From: Agromyces marinus
GTDB lineage: Bacteria; Actinomycetota; Actinomycetes; Actinomycetales; Microbacteriaceae
Assembly: GCF_021442325.1 (NCBI RefSeq)
Contig: NZ_CP087879.1
Location: forward strand, 3,100,001 to 3,164,000
Direction of reading: 5' to 3'
DNA: 64,000 nt
Shown: piece by piece, positions 59,311-64,000 of the stretch
Position numbering within the stretch: position 1 is the first letter of the stretch
Layout of the letters: every line of letters starts with the position of its first letter
Program-made: the position numbers and the translations under genes
The notes under the pieces: model-generated
What the model saw: only the letters and a program-made list of their open reading frames with translations
Told to the model about the DNA's origin: nothing
Database searches by the model: none

Positions 59311-60402
59311 TCATCCTTGCAGCACGGCCGGGAGCTCGGAAGGCTCGACGCCCCACGACTGCAGGATCAGGCGCGTGTTGTGGATCTGGCTGCCGAGGTA
59401 GGTCTCGCCGTCGGTGCCCGGGCGACCGAGCGAGTCGCCGTAGAGCGCTTCGTCGCCCGCGTACACCTCGACGCCGGCCTCGGCGGCGATGGTCTCGGCG
59501 GTCTTGGACGAGATCGACGCCTCCGAGAAGACCGCGTGCACGCCCGTCTCCCGGATCCGCTCGACGAGTTCGTCGATCTCGGCGGCGCTCGGCTCGGCGT
59601 TGTCGTCGAAGCTCGGGATCACGCTTCCGACGAAGGTGATGTCGTACGCGTGGAGGAAGTAGGTGTACGCGTCGTGGTTGGTCACGAGCAGGCGCTCGTC
59701 GACGGGGACCTGCTCGACGTTGGCGGCGATCCACTCGTCGAGCGCGTCGAGCTCGGCGACGTAGTCGGCGGTGTTCGCGTCGACGGCTGCCGCGTCGAGA
59801 CCGGGGACGTCCGCGAGCCCCGCGGCGATGTTCAGGGCCATGCGCTCGGCCAGCGCCGGGTCGGTCCAGATGTGGGGGTTCCCGCCGGAGTGGTCGTGCT
59901 CCTCGTCGTGGTCGTGAGCGTGGTCGTCGTGAGCGTGGTCGTCGTGGTCGGACTCCCCCGCCTCCCCGGCTCCGTCTGTGCCGTGGTCGTGATCGTGGTC
60001 GTGATCGTGGTGCTCGGCGTCGGTGGCCTCCAGCTCGATCCCGGTGCTCGCGTCCACGAGCACGCCGTCGAACCCGGACGCGGCGACGGCGTCGTCGAGC
60101 CACTCCTCGAGTCCGGCGCCGTTCACGACGAGCGCGTCGGCGGACCCCAGCGCGAGCAGTTGCGCGGCCGACGGGTCGAACGCGTGCGCGCTCTGGCCCG
60201 GTGCGAGCAGGCCGGTCACCTCGGCGCCGTCCCCCACGATCCGCCCGGCGAAGTCGGCGACCTGGGTCGTCGTCGCGACGATCTGCACGCCGTCGCCGCC
60301 GGCGCCGTCGCCGGGGGCGGCGCATCCGGCGAGCAGGGCGATGGACGACACGGAGAGAGCGAGCGCGGGGATCGTGGCGCGACGGGTCGGAGTGCGGGGC
60401 AT
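59311..60402 (-). CDS. znuA: Zinc ABC transporter substrate-binding lipoprotein with histidine-rich loop
   Basis: 363 residues, cluster A-I (ZnuA/TroA) binding protein. Lipobox LAGC (Cys about 27). The metal-site His pattern appears in PGQSAHAFDPSA, GGNPHIWTDPALAERM and TNHDAYTYFLHAYD. Residues about 125-165 form an Asp/His-rich loop (EHHDHDHDHDHG ... DHDEEHDHSG) that gathers zinc. The ATG at 60402 is seven bases after a -10 hexamer and has no ribosome site, so the mRNA is probably leaderless; a GTG at 60408 is less likely. First gene of the Zur operon. Confidence 0.93.
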   Translation of the reverse strand: MPRTPTRRATIPALALSVSSIALLAGCAAPGDGAGGDGVQIVATTTQVADFAGRIVGDGAEVTGLLAPGQSAHAFDPSAAQLLALGSADALVVNGAGLEEWLDDAVAASGFDGVLVDASTGIELEATDAEHHDHDHDHDHGTDGAGEAGESDHDDHAHDDHAHDHDEEHDHSGGNPHIWTDPALAERMALNIAAGLADVPGLDAAAVDANTADYVAELDALDEWIAANVEQVPVDERLLVTNHDAYTYFLHAYDITFVGSVIPSFDDNAEPSAAEIDELVERIRETGVHAVFSEASISSKTAETIAAEAGVEVYAGDEALYGDSLGRPGTDGETYLGSQIHNTRLILQSWGVEPSELPAVLQG

Positions 60403-60409
60403 GTCCACG

Positions 60410-60439
60410 AGCGTACGTTTTATTGATAATGATTGTCAA
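60410..60439 (-). promoter_or_regulatory. Zur box and leaderless promoter of the zinc operon
   Basis: TTGATAATGATTGTCAA (60423-60439) is a near-perfect palindrome of the Zur type (TGATAATnATTATCA consensus). On the minus strand it contains TTGACA (60439-60434) as -35; TACGCT (60415-60410) is a -10 at 18-bp spacing, with the transcription start predicted at the ATG at 60402. Zur bound here would block RNA polymerase. Confidence 0.85.
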
Positions 60440-60527
60440 CACCATCTAGGAGACGCCGCGGCGAGACGGACGTCGCTCGCGGAAACAGGGCTATCGCTCG
60501 TCGGTCGTCCGTGCGAGAGTGTCAGCC

Positions 60528-61025
60528 GTGGAAACCGCCACGAGCCCGATAACCCTGCACCCGTTCACCCTCGCCGACGCCGAGCGACTGCTCGGCGGAG
60601 ACGTCGACCCTCTCGACGGCTGGGAGGGCGGATACTCGTTCACCGATGAGCCCGAACTGCTCGCCGAGTACATCCGCGCCGTTCGCGAGGACGGCGACCC
60701 GGCCCCCTTCGGCCCCTATCTCGTGCGCCGGGTCGACGACGACGCCCGCGAAGGCGCCGCCATCGGGGGAGTGAACCTGTTCGGCCCGCCCGACGAGCGG
60801 GGTGCCGTCGAGTTCGCCTTCGGCCTCGTCCCCGCCGCCCGCGGCGAGGGGCTCGCACGCCACGTCGTCGAGGCTGCCCTCGACGTACTCCGCGACGCCG
60901 GCGTCTCGACCGCCCGAGCGGAATGCGAGATCGCGAACCTCCCGGCCCGCCGAACGCTCGAGCAGGCCGGGCTCGTCGAGGTCGCGCGCGTCGACGGCTC
61001 GGTCCTGCTCGAAGCGCGGCTCTAG
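60528..61025 (+). CDS. GNAT-family N-acetyltransferase
   Basis: About 165 residues. N-terminal LHPFTLADAERLLGGD, the acetyl-CoA pyrophosphate loop as VPAARGEGLARHVVEAALDV (about residues 100-119) and the last strand AGLVEVARVDGSVLLEARL. The RimJ-like order suggests acetylation of an amine on a small molecule or protein N-terminus. Start at the GTG at 60528 (GAGAG with 8-nt spacing); a GTG at 60519 is in frame too. Monocistronic. Confidence 0.85.
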   Translation: METATSPITLHPFTLADAERLLGGDVDPLDGWEGGYSFTDEPELLAEYIRAVREDGDPAPFGPYLVRRVDDDAREGAAIGGVNLFGPPDERGAVEFAFGLVPAARGEGLARHVVEAALDVLRDAGVSTARAECEIANLPARRTLEQAGLVEVARVDGSVLLEARL

Positions 61026-61071
61026 GCCTCATCGGCGCGGTGAGCCCGACCTGTCGGCGACCACCGCGCTG

Positions 61072-61077
61072 TACGGT
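61072..61077 (+). promoter_or_regulatory. -10 element for leaderless HNH gene
   Basis: TACGGT six bases before the GTG at 61084 with no ribosome site between; it predicts transcription starting at the start codon. Confidence 0.5.
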
Positions 61078-61083
61078 GAACGT

Positions 61084-61470
61084 GTGCCTCCGCGCCGCAG
61101 GTTCCCCGCCACGCGATCGGCTGCGGCCGCCGCGCGATATGCGAAGCGACGCAAGCGGCGGCTGGCCGCCGTGGACAACGACCTCACCGACGAGCAGTGG
61201 ACCGCGCTCCGCGAAGCCTGGGCCGGCTGTGCCTACTGCCGGGCCGCAGACGTCCCCCTGCAACGCGACTGCATCCAGCCGGTCTCCCGGGGTGGCCGCT
61301 ACACCTTCGAGAACGTGGTTCCCGCCTGCGCGTCATGCAACGCCAGCAAGCACAACGGCGAGGTCACGACCTGGATGCGACGCAGGAAGCTCGACGAACG
61401 CGCGTTCCTCAGCCGCCACGCATCGATCCTCGCCGCACTGCGACCGCGCCCGAAGGCCGAGGAGGCCTAG
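61084..61470 (+). CDS. HNH-endonuclease-like protein with Cys in place of the first His
   Basis: 128 residues. Basic N-terminal region ([20 protein letters not shown]), then a zinc-finger type HNH fold: [46 protein letters not shown]. The usual D-H of the first HNH motif reads D-C (QRDCIQP), while the Asn of ENVVPAC and the second CxxC are intact. From memory, relatives in this group also have Cys here, so it is a variant subfamily with uncertain nuclease activity. GTG at 61084 fits a leaderless transcript. The E2 gene is convergent and overlaps by 4 nt. Confidence 0.8.
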   Translation: MPPRRRFPATRSAAAAARYAKRRKRRLAAVDNDLTDEQWTALREAWAGCAYCRAADVPLQRDCIQPVSRGGRYTFENVVPACASCNASKHNGEVTTWMRRRKLDERAFLSRHASILAALRPRPKAEEA

Positions 61471-62810
61471 TCGAGCAGCAGCGCCGGCTCCTCGATGATC
61501 GCCGCGACATCGGCGAGGAAGCGGCTCGCGACGTCGCCGTCGACCACGCGGTGGTCGAACGACCCGCCGATGGTCGTCACGTAGCGCGGGCGCACCTCGC
61601 CGTCGACGACCCACGGCTTCTGCTTGATCGTGCCGAGCGCGACGATGGCGACCTCACCGGTGTTCAGGATCGGCGTTCCCGTGTCCATGCCGAACACGCC
61701 GATGTTCGTGATGGTGATCGTGCCGCCCTGCATCTCGGCGGGCTGGGTGCGTCCCTCGCGCGCGGTGAGCGTCAACTGCTCGAGTGCCGAGGCGAGTTCG
61801 ACCATCGACATCGCCTGGGCGTCCTTGACGTTCGGCACGATGAGCCCCCTCGGCGTCGCGGCCGCGACCCCGAGGTTCACGTAGTGCTTGACGATGATCT
61901 CGTCGTCGGTCCACTGCGCGTTGGCGGTGGGGTTGCGCCGTGCCGCCCAGATCATCGCCTTCGCCATGATCAGCAGCGGCGACACCTTCACCCCCGCGAA
62001 GTCGGGGCTGCTCTTCAGCCGCTTGACGAACTCCATCGTGCGGGTCGCGTCGACGTCGACGAAGACCGATACATGCGGCGCGGAGAATGCGCTTCGCACC
62101 ATGGTCTGCGCGATCGCCTTCCGCACGCCCTTGACCGGGATCCTCGTCTCTCGATCGGCCGGGAGCTCGGGCGTCTGGATGTTCCGGAACACGCTCGCCT
62201 GGCTCGCCTCGCGGATCACGTCGTCGCGCGTGACCTCGCCGAGCGGGCCGGTGGGGGAGACCCGGGACAGGTCGACGCCCAGGTCCTTCGCGAGCTTGCG
62301 GATCGGCGGCTTCGCGAGGACGGGCGTCGACTGGGCGGCCGACGCCGGTGCCGCAGCGGCGGCCGACGCGGGCTGCGGGGGAGAGAGGTGCTGGTGCGCG
62401 CCACCCTGCCCGGGGTGGCGGCGGCGGCTTCGCGCCGGGCCGCTGCTGCCGTGCCCGACGAGCACTGCGCCCCCGGTCTCCTCCTCGGCAGCAGGCGCCT
62501 CGGCCACTGCCGGCGCCTCGGCGGGCGCGGGCGCGGGTGCCGCCTCGGGTGAAGACATGCCGGTAGCGGCATCCGTCTGGATCACCAGGATCGGAGTCCC
62601 GACGTCGACCGTCCGGCCCTCCTCGACGAGCAGCTCGCTCACGACGCCCTCGTAGGCGCTCGGAAGCTCCACGAGCGACTTGGCCGTCTCGATCTCGACG
62701 AACACCTGGTCGAGGGCCACGCGATCGCCGGGTGCGACGCGCCACTGCACGATCTCGGCTTCGGTGAGGCCCTCGCCCACGTCGGGCAGCGGGAACCGGA
62801 TCTCGCTCAT
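61467..62810 (-). CDS. 2-oxoacid dehydrogenase E2 (dihydrolipoamide acyltransferase), branched-chain type
   Basis: 447 residues. Lipoyl domain with the lipoylated Lys in [19 protein letters not shown] (about residues 35-50), Ala/Pro-rich linker with the GGAVLVGHG segment common in BkdH-type E2, peripheral subunit-binding domain ([20 protein letters not shown]; about 165-200), and catalytic domain ending in [18 protein letters not shown] with the His/Asp of the active site. ATG at 62810 follows GAGGAG. One lipoyl domain only. It transfers acyl groups from E1 to CoA; E1-beta lies upstream. Confidence 0.95.
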   Translation of the reverse strand: MSEIRFPLPDVGEGLTEAEIVQWRVAPGDRVALDQVFVEIETAKSLVELPSAYEGVVSELLVEEGRTVDVGTPILVIQTDAATGMSSPEAAPAPAPAEAPAVAEAPAAEEETGGAVLVGHGSSGPARSRRRHPGQGGAHQHLSPPQPASAAAAAPASAAQSTPVLAKPPIRKLAKDLGVDLSRVSPTGPLGEVTRDDVIREASQASVFRNIQTPELPADRETRIPVKGVRKAIAQTMVRSAFSAPHVSVFVDVDATRTMEFVKRLKSSPDFAGVKVSPLLIMAKAMIWAARRNPTANAQWTDDEIIVKHYVNLGVAAATPRGLIVPNVKDAQAMSMVELASALEQLTLTAREGRTQPAEMQGGTITITNIGVFGMDTGTPILNTGEVAIVALGTIKQKPWVVDGEVRPRYVTTIGGSFDHRVVDGDVASRFLADVAAIIEEPALLLD

Positions 62811-62865
62811 CGTGCTCCTCGGAATCGGTTGGTGACGGGTGTCGTCGGGGCGCCGCCCCGACAGG

Positions 62866-63903
62866 TCAGTAGGACAGCGAGCGGTCGACGGCCTCGAGCA
62901 CGCGGTCCGCGCTCGGCAGGTACTCGCCCTCGAGCGCCGCGGGCGGGAACGGGGTGTCGAACGCCGACACGCGAAGCACGGGCGCCTCGAGCGAGTAGAA
63001 GGCGCGCTCGGCCACCGTGGCGGCGACCTCCGAGCCAACGCTGACGAAGCCGTACGCCTCCTGCGCCACGACCAGCCGTCCCGTGCGCTGCACCGAGTCG
63101 ACGATCGGATCGAAGTCGATAGGCGAGATGGAACGCAGGTCGATGACCTCGAGGCTGCGCCCCTCCTCGGCCGCGATGTCGGCGGCCTGGAGCAGCGTCG
63201 CCACCATCGCGCCATGCCCGACCAGGGTGACGTCGTCACCGCGACGCATCACGCGGGTCGAGTGCAACGGCAGGCCCGAGTGGTCGAGATCGACCGGGCC
63301 CTTGGGCCAGTACCGGCTCTTCGGCTCGAAGAACAGCACGGGATCGTTCGAGGCGATCGCCTCCTGGATCATCCAGTACGCATCGTGCGGCGACGACGGG
63401 CTCACGACCCGCAGGCCCGGCGTGTGCGCGAAATACGCCTCGGGGCTCTCCTGGTGGTGCTCGATCGACCCGATGTGCCCGCCGTACGGCACGCGGATCA
63501 CGACCGGCATGGGCATCGTGCCGCGGTGGCGCAGGTTGATGCGGGCCAGCTGGGTCGTGATCTGGTCGAACGCCGGGAAGATGAAGCCGTCGAACTGGAT
63601 CTCGAGCACAGGGCGGTACCCGCGCATCGCCAGGCCGATGGCCGTGCCGACGATGCCGGACTCCGCGAGCGGCGAATCGAGCACGCGCCGGTCGCCGAAC
63701 TCGCCGAGCAGGCCCTCGGTGACCCGGAACACGCCGCCGAGCGCGCCGATGTCCTCGCCCATGAGCAGGACCTTCGGGTCGTTGCGCAGCGCTTCGCGCA
63801 GACCGGCGTTGATCGCCTTGGCCATCGACATCGTGTGCACGCCGCGGAGCTCGGCGTCCGCGACCGCGTCATCCGCCACCCGGGCGGCCGTCGGTGCCGT
63901 CAT
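62866..63903 (-). CDS. 2-oxoacid dehydrogenase E1 beta subunit
   Basis: 345 residues, transketolase-like. [20 protein letters not shown] with the catalytic Glu, [40 protein letters not shown] with the conserved histidines, and the C-terminal swivel domain ([40 protein letters not shown]). ATG at 63903 overlaps the E1-alpha stop by 4 nt. Order E1-alpha, E1-beta, E2 and the GHIGSIEHH pattern indicate a branched-chain 2-oxoacid dehydrogenase, which supplies primers for iso/anteiso fatty acids. Confidence 0.95.
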   Translation of the reverse strand: MTAPTAARVADDAVADAELRGVHTMSMAKAINAGLREALRNDPKVLLMGEDIGALGGVFRVTEGLLGEFGDRRVLDSPLAESGIVGTAIGLAMRGYRPVLEIQFDGFIFPAFDQITTQLARINLRHRGTMPMPVVIRVPYGGHIGSIEHHQESPEAYFAHTPGLRVVSPSSPHDAYWMIQEAIASNDPVLFFEPKSRYWPKGPVDLDHSGLPLHSTRVMRRGDDVTLVGHGAMVATLLQAADIAAEEGRSLEVIDLRSISPIDFDPIVDSVQRTGRLVVAQEAYGFVSVGSEVAATVAERAFYSLEAPVLRVSAFDTPFPPAALEGEYLPSADRVLEAVDRSLSY

Positions 63904-64000
63904 GCGCGGTCTCCTTCGAACGAGGTCTCGTACTCCTCGAGCCAGGCCGCCTGCGCCTCCATCAGCGGGTGGGCGTCGTGGTAGACGTGCTCGAAGATCT
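63900..64000 (-). CDS. 2-oxoacid dehydrogenase E1 alpha subunit (C-terminal end only)
   Basis: Only the last 32 codons lie in the window: IFEHVYHDAHPLMEAQAAWL, then [12 protein letters not shown] and TGA. This acidic tail and its 4-nt overlap with E1 beta fit the E1 alpha subunit of the same complex. The remainder is beyond the right edge. Confidence 0.8.
   Translation of the reverse strand, partial: IFEHVYHDAHPLMEAQAAWLEEYETSFEGDRA

Noticed and set aside
1..64000. CRISPR arrays, tRNA or rRNA genes, insertion sequences, prophage genes
   Set aside because: No regularly spaced repeats of suitable length, no cloverleaf T-loop signature, no transposase, integrase or phage proteins were seen on either strand.

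Overview
The window is a GC-rich (roughly 70% by eye) actinobacterial chromosome segment with no phage, IS or plasmid genes. Gene content, GTG starts, putative leaderless promoters and the style of the proteins (tandem LacI/ABC loci, DUF4383 and DUF7144 membrane proteins, zinc-free S14/L33) suggest Microbacteriaceae, perhaps Agromyces or Microbacterium. That placement is inference from overall character, not from a marker gene. I see no rRNA, tRNA or CRISPR array.

Layout. 1-3 kb: end of a sugar ABC locus (RbsA-type ATPase running off the edge, lipoprotein binding protein) behind a LuxR regulator. 3-10 kb: a probable broken TraR/DksA gene, then a minus-strand operon (polar amino-acid type ABC transporter, Gfo/Idh dehydrogenase, FAD amine/amino-acid oxidase) facing a LacI regulator across two palindromic operators. 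10-11.3 kb: a nucleotidyltransferase and a shortened HEPN-like partner (MNT/HEPN style). 11.3-18.5 kb: two secreted M14 carboxypeptidases, a FAS1 lipoprotein with a membrane molybdopterin oxidoreductase, and a damaged divergent EamA/MocR pair. 18.5-27.5 kb: AI-2E-type permease coupled to a long arylsulfatase, a cysteine-less CMD protein, a MalT-type LuxR activator, a DUF7144 protein, and a CoA-disulfide reductase-rhodanese under a CsoR/CstR-like operator. 27.5-31 kb: GadC-like antiporter, small membrane protein, M20 dipeptidase. 31-38.3 kb: MetS/MetP transporter, DUF2252, DHA2 efflux pump, class II glutamine amidotransferase, and a serine-hydrolase-like lipoprotein without catalytic residues. 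38.4-47 kb: small membrane proteins, a PIF1/RecD-like helicase, a CopD-CtaG protein, HU, cold-shock protein, fatty-acid desaturase and the S14-L33-L28 cluster. 47-53 kb: glutamate decarboxylase operon and a glycine-betaine ABC transporter. 53-60.4 kb: one long zinc operon (znuA, ATPase, two permeases, zur, UPF0718, TIGR03943, a secreted beta-propeller-like protein) behind a Zur box. 60.5-64 kb: GNAT, HNH protein, then E2, E1-beta and the tail of E1-alpha of a branched-chain-type 2-oxoacid dehydrogenase.

Cross-links. A near-identical 17-19 bp palindrome lies upstream of the sulfatase/CMD pair, the DUF7144 gene and the glutamate decarboxylase operon, suggesting one regulon, possibly run by the MalT-type regulator inside the cluster. 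Zinc genes form one Zur unit including two poorly characterised membrane families. The word GGATGCC/GGCATCC is strikingly frequent and also forms the arms of several terminator hairpins, an arrangement reminiscent of uptake-sequence words in other bacteria. Several loci (3.4, 10.9 and 17.3 kb) carry small deletions or frameshifts.
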